The notes under the pieces are model-generated. The model was not told the origin of the DNA, did not search any database, and was given only the letters and a program-made list of their open reading frames with translations. The translations under genes and the position numbers were made by a program. This document shows, in pieces, positions 8,703-18,969 of a DNA stretch of 64,000 nucleotides. Within the stretch, counting starts at the first letter, position 1, and each line of letters starts with the position of its first letter. Source of the stretch: Mucilaginibacter sp. (GTDB lineage: Bacteria > Bacteroidota > Bacteroidia > Sphingobacteriales > Sphingobacteriaceae); the NCBI RefSeq assembly GCF_025362475.1, contig NZ_JANYGH010000046.1:1-64000 (forward strand), in the 5' to 3' direction.

Positions 8703-10637
8703 ATGATCATAAAATCCACCATCGACCGTATTATGGAAGCCACCGACATTGTGGAGGTGATAGGGGAATTTGTGCAGTTAAAGAAGCGCGGGGCCAACTA
8801 TGTAGGGCTGTCGCCATTTGCCAATGAGCGTACACCATCGTTCACGGTATCGCCGGCTAAAGGCATTTTTAAAGATTTTTCGACGGGTAAAGGTGGTTCG
8901 GCAGTTACGTTTTTAATGGAGCTGGAAAAATTCAGTTATCCCGAAGCTCTGAAATGGCTGGCCAAGAAATACGGTATCGAGGTTGAAGAAACCGTTGAAG
9001 CCCCCGAGAACCGGGAAGAGGAGTTGCGCCGCGAGAGCCTCATGATAGTTACGGCTTATGCCGCTAAATTTTTTCATGAAAGCCTGCTGGATACTGATGA
9101 TGGCAAAAGCATCGGCCTTAGCTATTTTAAAGAGCGCGGCTTTAGTAACGATATCATTAAAAAGTTTGAGCTCGGTTACTCGCCCGATCAATGGGAGGCT
9201 TTTACCGGCAATGCTATTAAGGAAGGTTACAAGGAACAGTTTTTAGTAGAAAGCGGGTTATCTGTTAAACGGGATAACGGAACATTGTATGACCGTTACC
9301 GTGGGCGGGTAATGTTCCCCATCCATAGCTTTACAGGAAGAGTAATAGCCTTTGGCGGCCGTACGCTTAAAAAGGATAAAAACGTACCTAAATACGTAAA
9401 CTCGCCAGAGAGTGAGATCTACCATAAATCCAATGTGCTTTATGGGCTTTACTTCGCCAAAAAAGCCATTCGCGAAGAAGATAACTGCTATTTGGTAGAG
9501 GGGTATGCCGACGTGCTTTCGGTAGTGCAGGCCGGTATTGAAAACGTTGTGGCTTCGTCCGGTACTTCGTTAACTGTGGAGCAGATTAAGCTCATTAGCA
9601 GGTTTACCAAAAACATCACCATTTTGTATGATGGCGACGCCGCGGGTATTAAGGCATCGTTGCGCGGGCTGGATATGATCCTGGAAGAAGGCCTCAACGT
9701 AAAAGTAGTTTCTTTCCCCGAAGGACATGACCCCGATTCCTATGTGCGCAGCGTGGGAACCAATGCCTTCAAAAAACACATTGAAGAAAATAAAAAGGAT
9801 TTTATCCTTTACAAAGCCAGTATTCTTTTAAAAGAAGCGGGTAACGACCCGATAAAGAAAGCCGAGATCATCCGGGAGATAGTGGAGAGTATTGCCAAGA
9901 TCCCCGATTCTATCAAGGCATCCGTCTTTATAAAAGAATGTAGCTATATATTGCAGATAGATGAGCGGGCGCTGCTATCCGAATTGAATAAAATGCGCCA
10001 GGCCAAGGCAAAAAAAGACGGACAGCAGCAACAAACCAATACCCGGTATGCCCCGCAGCCAGATGAGCCAAACTTTTTTGATGAGCCAGATGTACAGGAA
10101 GTAGTCAAGGAGGAATATTTTCAGGAAAAGGAAATTATTCGGTTGCTGCTTTTATATGGCAGTAGAATGATTGACTGGGATGGCATTGCCAATACCTATA
10201 TCGGTCCGTTTATGATTGCCGAACTTGGCGACGTTACTTTTGTACATGAGGCCTCTAAGCTTTTTGTAGAGCTATATCGGCAAGAGGTTGAAAACGGGGT
10301 ACTGCCCGAGGATAATTATTTTATTCATCATAAGAATAAAGGAATTGTTGACCTCACTATTGATTTGCTTACCACTAAATACACCCTGAGCGAGAATTGG
10401 TACGAGATGCACCGGATCATGATACATGATGAACAGGCTAATATGAAAGCCGCCATTTTGGGTGCTATTTTTCATCTTAAAAAGCATAAGGTAGAGAAAA
10501 TTCTTGATGGCCTGCGTGCCGAACTCAAAACCGCTGTTACAGAAACCGATCAGGAGATATTACTTAACCAATACATCCGTATGAAAAAGGTTGAAAAAAG
10601 TATCTCCGACTTTTTAGGTTCAGTAATTATCAAATAA
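8703..10637 (+). CDS. dnaG: DNA primase
   Basis: Replicative primase of 644 aa that makes RNA primers at the fork. It has an N-terminal zinc-ribbon-like domain (residues 1-95), the catalytic core with TOPRIM (VEGYADVLSVV, then the acidic pair in ILYDGDAAGIKA) and a C-terminal helicase-interaction part. The zinc-ribbon fold is recognisable (LSPFANERTPSFTVSPAKG), but the four ligands of the CPFH...CFGC signature are replaced by Ser37, Ala40, Asp58 and Thr61, so no zinc can bind there. From memory, the same loss occurs in other Bacteroidota primases, so this is a lineage trait and not a damaged gene. yraN starts immediately after the stop. Confidence 0.96.
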   Translation: MIIKSTIDRIMEATDIVEVIGEFVQLKKRGANYVGLSPFANERTPSFTVSPAKGIFKDFSTGKGGSAVTFLMELEKFSYPEALKWLAKKYGIEVEETVEAPENREEELRRESLMIVTAYAAKFFHESLLDTDDGKSIGLSYFKERGFSNDIIKKFELGYSPDQWEAFTGNAIKEGYKEQFLVESGLSVKRDNGTLYDRYRGRVMFPIHSFTGRVIAFGGRTLKKDKNVPKYVNSPESEIYHKSNVLYGLYFAKKAIREEDNCYLVEGYADVLSVVQAGIENVVASSGTSLTVEQIKLISRFTKNITILYDGDAAGIKASLRGLDMILEEGLNVKVVSFPEGHDPDSYVRSVGTNAFKKHIEENKKDFILYKASILLKEAGNDPIKKAEIIREIVESIAKIPDSIKASVFIKECSYILQIDERALLSELNKMRQAKAKKDGQQQQTNTRYAPQPDEPNFFDEPDVQEVVKEEYFQEKEIIRLLLLYGSRMIDWDGIANTYIGPFMIAELGDVTFVHEASKLFVELYRQEVENGVLPEDNYFIHHKNKGIVDLTIDLLTTKYTLSENWYEMHRIMIHDEQANMKAAILGAIFHLKKHKVEKILDGLRAELKTAVTETDQEILLNQYIRMKKVEKSISDFLGSVIIK

Positions 10638-11006
10638 ATGGCCCAACACCTCGAATTGGGTCGCGCGGGCGAGGCTTTAGCCAAAACACACCTGGAAAAC
10701 TCCGGTTATGAAATCCTGGACGAGAACTGGACCTATGGTAAAGCCGAGATTGATCTGATTGCATATAAAAACAAGGTTATTATATTTGTCGAAGTTAAAA
10801 CCCGTACAGGAACAGGTTTTGGCCAGCCCGAGGATTTTGTAGATGCCCGCAAGCAAAAGCTACTGGCTTCTGCCGCGGACGAATATATTTACCTGATGAA
10901 CCACCAGGGCGATGTGCGGTTTGATATTATTGCCATTTTGTTTGATAAGAATAAGAATTATATACTAAACCATATTGAAGACGCGTTTTGGCCGACAGGA
11001 ACTTAA
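10638..11006 (+). CDS. yraN: UPF0102/YraN-family nuclease-fold protein
   Basis: Protein of 122 aa with the restriction-endonuclease-like fold of the YraN family. It opens with the usual LGRAGEALAKTHLENSGYEIL, and the putative metal site is AEIDLIAYKNK followed by VEVKTRTG. The start ATG abuts the dnaG stop codon (TAAATG), so the two are co-translated. The family is nearly universal but its role is not firmly known. Confidence 0.93.
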   Translation: MAQHLELGRAGEALAKTHLENSGYEILDENWTYGKAEIDLIAYKNKVIIFVEVKTRTGTGFGQPEDFVDARKQKLLASAADEYIYLMNHQGDVRFDIIAILFDKNKNYILNHIEDAFWPTGT

Positions 11007-11010
11007 ACTT

Positions 11011-12087
11011 ATGAAGATTAATAAATTAAAAATATTTTTTGCTGCCGGCTTATTGCTGGCATTTGGTTGTAATGGCTGTGACCCAAAGACGGCAGATAGC
11101 GGTGCGGATTATACGATTAGTCCGGAGGCTGGCACTACCTACAAGGCAGGCGATGAGGTGAAAGTAAAAGTTGGTTTGCCAGCCAATACCAAACCCGATT
11201 CGGTAGTGTACATGATGGAGGCTATCCGTTTAGGGGTGGCTAAAGATACATTGGGTGTTAGTTTAAAAACAGATACCATTCCTTTGGGCATTAAACTAAT
11301 TACTGCCAAAGTTTACCAGGGCGGAAAAAGCCAGGATGTTACTACCAATATTTTGTTGCTTGCTGCCAAAGCGCCGGAACAGCTAACTTATAAGGTTGAA
11401 AAAACGTTTCCGCGTGATACCAGTGCCTATACCGAAGGCTTGCAGTATGTTGATGGTGTAATTTATGAAAGTACTGGTGATTATGGACACTCCACTATTC
11501 GCAAGGTTGATTTGCAAACCGGTAAAGTACTGATGCAAACAAAACTGGAAAGTAAATACTTTGGCGAAGGCATATCAGTAATTGGCGATAAGGTTGTACA
11601 AATGACCTATCGTGAAAAAACAGGTTTTGTGTACGATAAAAACAACCTGAAGCTACTTAAAACCTTTGCTAATAATGTAGGCGTAGAAGGCTGGGGTATG
11701 TGCTTTGATGGCAAAAAACTATATTTGGACGATAGCACCAACCGTATTTGGTTCCTTGATAAAGACACCTATCAGCAAATCGGCTTTATTGATGTTTGCG
11801 ATGATAAAAAGCAAATAGATTCTGTTAATGAGTTAGAGTATATTGATGGTAAACTTTATGCTAACGTTTACCAAACGGATGAGATCCTGGTTATTAATCC
11901 CAAAACCGGTGCTGTAGAGCAGAGGATCGATATGAAAAACCTGTATCCCGAATCAGAAAGACCATCAAACCGTGATTGGGGAAATAATGTACTTAATGGA
12001 ATAGCTTACGATGCCGCCACCAAACGCATTTTTGTAACCGGCAAAAAATGGCCTAAGATGTATCAGGTAAAGTTTGTGAAGAAATAA
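11011..12087 (+). CDS. Glutaminyl-peptide cyclotransferase, lipoprotein
   Basis: Plant/bacterial-type glutaminyl cyclase with a five-bladed beta-propeller (Glu_cyclase_2 family), which converts N-terminal Gln to pyroglutamate. It is 358 aa: signal with lipobox LLAFGC (Cys18 or Cys21, since the sequence reads GCNGC), an N-terminal beta-sandwich of about 100 residues (EAGTTYKAGDEVKVKVGLP), then the propeller from YTEGLQYVDGVIYESTGDYG through EGWGMCFDGKKLYLDDSTN to RDWGNNVLNGIAYD. The start is the ATG at 11011, 4 bp after yraN; an upstream in-frame start overlapping yraN lacks a signal. It probably acts on secreted proteins in the periplasm. Confidence 0.9.
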   Translation: MKINKLKIFFAAGLLLAFGCNGCDPKTADSGADYTISPEAGTTYKAGDEVKVKVGLPANTKPDSVVYMMEAIRLGVAKDTLGVSLKTDTIPLGIKLITAKVYQGGKSQDVTTNILLLAAKAPEQLTYKVEKTFPRDTSAYTEGLQYVDGVIYESTGDYGHSTIRKVDLQTGKVLMQTKLESKYFGEGISVIGDKVVQMTYREKTGFVYDKNNLKLLKTFANNVGVEGWGMCFDGKKLYLDDSTNRIWFLDKDTYQQIGFIDVCDDKKQIDSVNELEYIDGKLYANVYQTDEILVINPKTGAVEQRIDMKNLYPESERPSNRDWGNNVLNGIAYDAATKRIFVTGKKWPKMYQVKFVKK

Positions 12088-12142
12088 ATAATTCAATATA
12101 TTAAGCATTTACATACATTCGTGAAACCTTATCATTTAATGT

Positions 12143-12520
12143 ATGTTTAAAAATCTTTTTTCATTTGACGGCCGTATCAGAAGGACTGAATACGGCATCA
12201 GTTTCATTATTTATTTTATATCATATTTAACAATCAGGCTATCATCTGAGGGGAGCGGTGGAATGAAAATACTTTTATTTGCGTTTATTCCTCTCCTTTG
12301 GTTTTTATGGTCGCAAGGCGCAAAAAGATGCCATGATCTTGGAAAAAGTGGGTGGTGGCAATTAATTCCCTTTTATTGTCTTTGGCTCTTATTCCAGGAT
12401 GGAGATCTGGGCGAAAATGAGTACGGCGACAACCCCAAAGGATTGGAGCCATTTGATCCCGAACAATATGAAAGTCCTTTTCCGGATAAACCAACAATAG
12501 GAGGGGAGTACAAGGATTAA
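12143..12520 (+). CDS. DUF805 membrane protein
   Basis: Membrane protein of 125 aa with the DUF805 signature: FSFDGRIRRTEYG at the N-terminus, then two or three hydrophobic segments (ISFIIYFISYLTI, ILLFAFIPLLWFLW) and AKRCHDLGKSGWWQLIPFY, ending with GDNPKG. The role of the family is unknown. The gene is convergent with pgi, and the two share the palindromic terminator at 12564-12601. Confidence 0.9.
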   Translation: MFKNLFSFDGRIRRTEYGISFIIYFISYLTIRLSSEGSGGMKILLFAFIPLLWFLWSQGAKRCHDLGKSGWWQLIPFYCLWLLFQDGDLGENEYGDNPKGLEPFDPEQYESPFPDKPTIGGEYKD

Positions 12521-12563
12521 TCTTTGATTTTAAAAAATGGGAACTGGTAGCTACCTAAAATAT

Positions 12564-12601
12564 AAAGCAGAAAAGCCGCAAATTTGCGGCTTTTCTGCTT
12601 T
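12564..12601. terminator. Bidirectional terminator between DUF805 gene and pgi
   Basis: A perfect 38-bp palindrome without a loop gap (19-bp arms, aaagcagaaaagccgcaaa and its complement) lies between two convergent genes. It has A/T tracts on both sides, so it can stop transcription from either direction. Confidence 0.85.
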
Positions 12602-12627
12602 ATAAATAATATGCTAATCAAAAGCTA

Positions 12628-12655
12628 AAGCTCCCCCTTTAGGGGGCTGGGGGGC

Positions 12656-12658
<3 letters not shown>
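12628..12658. repeat. C-run/G-run repeat, family C, at the pgi stop codon
   Basis: agctcccccttt followed by agggggctggggggctta is the same small palindrome as at 4350-4391. Its last three bases are the pgi stop codon read on the minus strand. Confidence 0.7.
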
Positions 12659-14332
<1,674 letters not shown>

Positions 14333-14375
14333 TTAATTGTTAGACCGATATTAAATATAAAATTAAGTAATCTTC

Positions 14376-14415
14376 GTGTATAACAAACACCTTTTACATA
14401 GTGTTTGTTATACAC
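14376..14415. promoter_or_regulatory. Perfect 15-bp inverted repeat between divergent genes
   Basis: Arms gtgtataacaaacac (14376-14390) and gtgtttgttatacac (14401-14415) flank 10 bp. The repeat lies between the divergent pgi and the 14555 gene, about 65 bp upstream of the latter's promoter box. It lacks GC content and a T run, so it looks more like a protein-binding site than a terminator. Confidence 0.5.
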
Positions 14416-14454
14416 TTGAAAATTATGAAAATTAAAAAAATATTTACCAATTGT

Positions 14455-14487
14455 TTTGAATTTTAAAATGATTATTTGATATATTTG
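14455..14487 (+). promoter_or_regulatory. Bacteroidota-type promoter of the 14555 gene
   Basis: TTTG at 14455-14458, a 21-bp spacer and tatatttg at 14480-14487 match the -33/-7 consensus TTTG-N19-23-TAnnTTTG. This leaves a leader of about 60 nt before the ATG at 14555. Confidence 0.6.
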
Positions 14488-14554
14488 TATTGTTGATAAC
14501 CAAATGAGTGATTTATCATCAATTTGTAAATTTTAAAATAAACTATTTACGCCC

Positions 14555-14992
14555 ATGTTTGAAAAACTTTTTTTGCTTGTAAAAAATAACGCCGGGACGG
14601 CAGTTATTAACAATCCCGCAATTCCTGCAAAACACCATGAAAGTGTAATGATTGAGGCTTCAAGTTCGATCATCGAGGTATTAAAAGGACAGATGGAAGA
14701 TGGTAAGTTGAAAGATGTAGTAAAGTATTTCCAGTCTTCGGGTATTTACAATCGTTCATTAGTATCAAGCATGGTAAGTAGATTTGCAAACAGACTTAAC
14801 ACATTTTACCATATGGAACCGGCACAGGCCATGCATACTGCAAAAACACTGATTCCGCAGGTAATGACTGAGCTTGTTAAAGCTTCAAAAAGCGAGCAGA
14901 TTAAAGAGTTTGGTTTAACAAATATGCTTACTAAACTAAATGGCAACCGTGCCGACCTGAGTTTGCTGGTTCGCGATTTAATGGTGGCTTAA
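14555..14992 (+). CDS. Unknown all-helical protein
   Basis: Protein of 145 aa that I do not recognise. It has no signal peptide, membrane segment or Cys. It looks mostly helical (IIEVLKGQMEDGKLKDVVKYF, SMVSRFANRLNTFYHMEP, TKLNGNRADLSLLVRDLM). It has its own promoter-like box and a terminator, so it is a monocistronic gene and probably well expressed. The inverted repeat at 14376-14415 may regulate it. Confidence 0.75.
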   Translation: MFEKLFLLVKNNAGTAVINNPAIPAKHHESVMIEASSSIIEVLKGQMEDGKLKDVVKYFQSSGIYNRSLVSSMVSRFANRLNTFYHMEPAQAMHTAKTLIPQVMTELVKASKSEQIKEFGLTNMLTKLNGNRADLSLLVRDLMVA

Positions 14993-15016
14993 AAAAATAA
15001 CATTTTCCTTAAAATG

Positions 15017-15055
15017 GGCCTGCAGATTGGTAATACAATTTGCAGGCCTTTTTTA
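15017..15055 (+). terminator. Terminator after the unknown helical gene
   Basis: Arms ggcctgcagatt and aatttgcaggcc (one G-T wobble) with an 8-base loop, followed by six T, 24 bp after the stop at 14992. Confidence 0.85.
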
Positions 15056-15090
15056 TTTAAGCCGAATATCAAATTGCATATATTTGCCAC

Positions 15091-16183
15091 ATGACTAAAG
15101 AACAGATTCTGGATTTAAGGGATAGAGCAGCTTCCCTGAGGAGGCATCTTTGACATCGACAAGAAGCTTGAGCTACTGCATCAGGAACAGGAAATAACCG
15201 TTGGTCCGCATTTTTGGGATCACCCAAAAGAAGCCGAAAAAGTACTGGCCTCCATCAAAGTAAAAAAAGTATGGACGGATGAGTTTCAAAAAGTATCGGC
15301 GATAATTGAAGATACCGGTGTACTATTTGAATTTTACCAGGGTGGCGATGCCACCGAGGCCGAAATGCAGGAGCAATACAACATGGCGATAAAGGCGGTT
15401 GAAGAGCTTGAATTTAAAAACATGCTCTCGGCCGAAGAAGACCAGTTTCATGCCGTGCTGCAAATTACCGCCGGTGCCGGTGGTACCGAAAGCTGCGACT
15501 GGGCAGGTATGCTGATGCGTATGTACATTATGTGGGGCGAAAAAAATGGCTACAAGGTTACCGAGCAGGATTATCAGCCGGGTGATGTGGCCGGTGTAAA
15601 AACCGTAACCCTGCAACTGGAAGGCGATTTTGCTTACGGCTATTTAAAAGGCGAAAATGGTGTGCACCGTTTAGTACGCGTATCTCCGTTTGATGCCAAT
15701 GCCAAACGCCATACCTCTTTTGCATCAGTATATGTTTATCCGCTGGTAGATGATACCATTGAGATAGATATTAACCCTGCGGATATTGAGTTTGAAACCT
15801 TCCGCTCTGGCGGTGCAGGTGGGCAGAACGTGAACAAGGTGGAAACCGCTGTACGTTTATATCACAAGCCATCGGGAATTGTTATCAAAAACCAGGAATC
15901 GCGCTCGCAATTACAGAATAAGGATAACGCCATCCGTTTACTGAAATCGCAATTGTACGAGGCCGAAATGCGCAAGCGCCTGGAGATAACCAATACCATT
16001 GAAGGCAACAAAAAGAAAATAGAGTGGGGGTCACAGATTCGTAACTATGTTTTGCATCCGTACAAACTGGTGAAAGATTTGCGTACCGATCATGAAACAT
16101 CAAACGCGGCCGCAGTTTTGGATGGTGAGCTTAATGAATTTTTAAAAGCTTACCTGATGGAGTTTGGTGGGCCGAAGAGTTAA
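15091..16183 (+). CDS. prfB: Peptide chain release factor 2, with programmed +1 frameshift
   Basis: RF2 ends translation at UGA and UAA. The first frame runs ATG (15091) to an in-frame TGA at 15151-15153, codon 21, in the context aggaggcatctttgac. This is the classic RF2 autoregulatory site: an SD-like aggagg, the slippery CTT and TGA followed by C. A +1 shift moves reading to GAC at 15152 and then runs unbroken to 16183, giving about 363 aa, the normal length. The second part has the RF2 codon-recognition tripeptide SPF ([15 protein letters not shown]) and the GGQ peptide-release motif ([20 protein letters not shown]). Low RF2 would favour shifting and so raise RF2. This is one gene, not a pseudogene. 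Confidence 0.97.
15136..15154 (+). promoter_or_regulatory. RF2 autoregulatory frameshift site
   Basis: The sequence ctgaggaggcatctttgac contains the internal SD-like aggagg, the slippery CTT codon and the TGAC stop context. The SD-like motif stands out because initiation sites here mostly lack one. Confidence 0.92.
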
Positions 16184-16235
16184 AGGAAGATTAATATAGT
16201 ATATTCGGAAGGATTTAAATTATATGAATAAATCC

Positions 16236-16269
16236 AAAATGGAGTTATCTAAATAGGTAACTCCATTTT
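16236..16269 (+). terminator. Terminator of prfB
   Basis: Perfect 12-bp arms aaaatggagtta / taactccatttt with a 10-base loop, followed by a T/A-rich tail, 52 bp after the prfB stop. Confidence 0.8.
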
Positions 16270-16390
16270 ATTTAGGCATATTTTGCCAAATACTAAGCGC
16301 TTGATGCCGAATACTCGGTATGGGTTGGTGGCTCACCCTCGGAAATACATTTTTGTGATGTGAAAATTAAATTATAAACTTAAACACACC

Positions 16391-18169
16391 ATGAAAAAAA
16401 GAATTTTAGCACTATTATTATTACATCTTATCGGTGTTAATTTGACGCCTGTTGCCTTTGCTCAAACTGCGGCCTCAAATAAGTCCGGGAATTTTTTTTA
16501 TTTCGATTTTGTAACAACAGATCAACGAATGATGGTAAGGCAATCTTCTACATTTGGAGCAACAGACACAGCTGTTAATAATGTAATGGAATATAAAGCA
16601 GGGCATTATTTTAACTCCCAGAACGAAATACCCCGCAGCCCAATTATGCTTGGGGTTAAACTTAACCCTAATCTCGAAGATTTTTTTTCAAATCCCGTAA
16701 AATCAATATCAAAAGAATATTCCAACTATATTATTAAAGATAGTTCTGCCGCTATTTTGATTGCTATGGGTATTGATAAAAGTAATATCAAAAATTATCG
16801 CTATCGTGTTGTTCAAAATGATAGTTTAGAAATAATTCCCTGGTCAAGGATTCCTCAATTGGAACAAAAATACGGTGCAAAACAGCCGTATGGATATTTG
16901 GGAAAATTCCAATCGCCGGGAAAACAAATATTAGTTGAAGTTCGGAATATTAATGATTATAGTATAAGAGACGGAGTGATTTTTGACTGGCGGGTTAATT
17001 TTAAACCCGTAGTTACCGAAATTATGTTAGAAACCCCCGATGATGGTAAAAACGTTAACGATTACACTAAAAAGATCAATTATTTTAACCTTAATTATTC
17101 AAAAATGAATAAGGGGTATGCTACCCGGTTTGATTCCAAAACAGGTATGCCCCTTGATTTAAAATTTCCTGTTGACAGCGTTGCCAACATACGTTTATCT
17201 TACAAAGACCATATTACGATCCCTTACGTAATATATCTTGTTAAAAATATTAGCGGTAAAACTGATACGACAACAATTGGGTGGTACAATCTTGAAAATT
17301 ATGCTAATGTAGAAGCCAAGTACTATAATCGGCCCGGTAAATATGAAATAATTATACAGCGGGCAAATGACCTTGGACATTGGCCCGAAAACCAAGTACT
17401 CAGAATTTCATTTGAGGTGAAGCCGCCCCCGGTATTAGATAAAAAAGTTTCTATAAAGCAGGCCTTTCCTTATATTATGGCAACACTTACAGGTGTTGCT
17501 TTGCTGTTTGGAGGCTATTACAGACACAACCAGGTGAAATTATTGCGTGCGGCACAAGAAAAGCAAACCGCCGGGCTAAAACTACAATCAATAAGGGCGC
17601 AGCTCAACCCTCACTTTATGTTTAACGCGCTAACATCTATCCAAAACCTGGTGAATAAAAATGATATGATAGGTGCCAATCATTACCTGTCAAAATTTGC
17701 GGGCCTAACCCGTCAGGTGTTGGATACAGGTAATGAAGAGTTGCTAAGTATAGAGCAAGAGATAAGGATTTTGGATGATTACCTGCAAATGGAGCAGTTA
17801 CGTTTCAGCTTTAAATATGAGATAATTGTAGATGCTGATTTAAATAAGGCTAATACCGAGATCCCGGCTATGTTGTTACAGCCATTTGTGGAGAACGCGG
17901 TTAAGCATGGTGTAGCAGTTTTAAAAGAAAAAGGAAAAATAGAAATAGCCGTGATCCGCGACGCGAAAGACTTAGTTTTTTCAATACGGGATAATGGCAA
18001 ATGGGTCACTGCAAATAATCAAACAGAAATAAGGGGCTACGGACTGAAATTAAGCGAAGAACGTGTAGCTTTATTAAATCAGCTATATAAAGATCAGCCG
18101 GTGAGTTTATATATAGAAAAGGCCGGTGAGGGTACAATTGTTAGTATCCGTTTAACAAACTGGCTATAA
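16391..18169 (+). CDS. LytS/YehU-type sensor histidine kinase
   Basis: Membrane sensor kinase of 592 aa. Signal peptide (residues 1-25, ending VAFAQ), a large periplasmic beta-rich sensor region (about 26-355) that I cannot assign, one membrane segment (about 356-376, YIMATLTGVALLFGGYY), then the His_kinase (PF06580) domain with the phosphoacceptor His408 in RAQLNPHFMFNALTSIQNL. An HATPase domain follows with the N box LLQPFVENAVKHGV and the G box FSIRDNGK; the region before the end, IRGYGLKLSEERV, completes the ATP lid. The partner regulator starts 4 bp downstream. The ligand is unknown. Confidence 0.92.
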   Translation: MKKRILALLLLHLIGVNLTPVAFAQTAASNKSGNFFYFDFVTTDQRMMVRQSSTFGATDTAVNNVMEYKAGHYFNSQNEIPRSPIMLGVKLNPNLEDFFSNPVKSISKEYSNYIIKDSSAAILIAMGIDKSNIKNYRYRVVQNDSLEIIPWSRIPQLEQKYGAKQPYGYLGKFQSPGKQILVEVRNINDYSIRDGVIFDWRVNFKPVVTEIMLETPDDGKNVNDYTKKINYFNLNYSKMNKGYATRFDSKTGMPLDLKFPVDSVANIRLSYKDHITIPYVIYLVKNISGKTDTTTIGWYNLENYANVEAKYYNRPGKYEIIIQRANDLGHWPENQVLRISFEVKPPPVLDKKVSIKQAFPYIMATLTGVALLFGGYYRHNQVKLLRAAQEKQTAGLKLQSIRAQLNPHFMFNALTSIQNLVNKNDMIGANHYLSKFAGLTRQVLDTGNEELLSIEQEIRILDDYLQMEQLRFSFKYEIIVDADLNKANTEIPAMLLQPFVENAVKHGVAVLKEKGKIEIAVIRDAKDLVFSIRDNGKWVTANNQTEIRGYGLKLSEERVALLNQLYKDQPVSLYIEKAGEGTIVSIRLTNWL

Positions 18170-18173
18170 TTTT

Positions 18174-18935
18174 ATGCAGATGAGTATCAGAAGTATTATA
18201 GTTGATGATGAGCCCAATAATATCGAAAATTTGCAACAGATTATCCAAACCTATTGCACAGAAATTGAGGTAGTATCAACGGCTTCAAATGCACACGATG
18301 CTATAGCAGCCATAAAAGTCAATCAGCCGGAATTGTTGTTTCTCGATATTCAGATGCCGGGTCAATCCGGTTTTGATGTGCTGAGGGCTTTTGATAAAAT
18401 AAACTTCGAGGTGATATTTATTACCGCTTATGATAAATACGGTATTCAGGCCATTAAATTTTCGGCACTCGATTACTTGTTAAAGCCAATTGATGTAGCC
18501 GAGTTTAAGCTGGCTATTGAAAAAGCAAAACAAAAAATAAGCGGCAGGCAACAAAACCACAGCATCGAAAACCTGTTGCAGTACATCAAGGCAGGCCAAA
18601 AAGAAACGCCCAAAATTACGCTGCCAACGCTTACCGAGATCATGTACGTAAAAATTACTGATATCATTAGGTGCGAAGCATCAAACAATTACACCAGTTT
18701 TTATCTGCAAAGCGGCGAGTGTGTGTTGGTTTGTAAAACGCTGAAGGAGTTTGCCGATATTTTAAAGCCGCATCAGTTTGTGCGTGCGCATCAATCGCAC
18801 CTGGTAAACCTGCAATTTGTAAAAAGTTATTTAAAGGAGGATGGCGGTACCTTATTGTTAAACGATCAAACCAAAGTCCCCATCTCGCGCCAAAATCGCG
18901 AAATGGTAAAAGATGCTTTAGGTAAAAGTTTATAA
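18174..18935 (+). CDS. LytTR-family response regulator
   Basis: Response regulator of 253 aa paired with the kinase upstream. The receiver domain (about 1-125) has the acidic pair in IIVDDEPNN, phosphoacceptor Asp58 in LLFLDIQMPG, the Thr/Ser switch in FITAYDKYG and Lys in LLKPIDVAEF. A linker leads to the C-terminal LytTR DNA-binding domain (about 150-250: IIRCEASNNYTSFYLQSG, FVRAHQSHLVNLQFV, VPISRQNREMV). It may start at ATG 18174 or, equally well, at 18180. LytTR regulators bind direct repeats; I could not place such a site near here. Confidence 0.94.
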   Translation: MQMSIRSIIVDDEPNNIENLQQIIQTYCTEIEVVSTASNAHDAIAAIKVNQPELLFLDIQMPGQSGFDVLRAFDKINFEVIFITAYDKYGIQAIKFSALDYLLKPIDVAEFKLAIEKAKQKISGRQQNHSIENLLQYIKAGQKETPKITLPTLTEIMYVKITDIIRCEASNNYTSFYLQSGECVLVCKTLKEFADILKPHQFVRAHQSHLVNLQFVKSYLKEDGGTLLLNDQTKVPISRQNREMVKDALGKSL

Positions 18936-18969
18936 TAAAAAACCTATAATTGTACATACCTAACAAATT

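Noticed and set aside
15091..15364. prfB could be called a broken gene because its first 20 codons end at a TGA and the long frame has no proper start
   Set aside because: The TGA is in the known RF2 frameshift context (aggagg, CTT TGA C), and a +1 shift gives a full-length protein.
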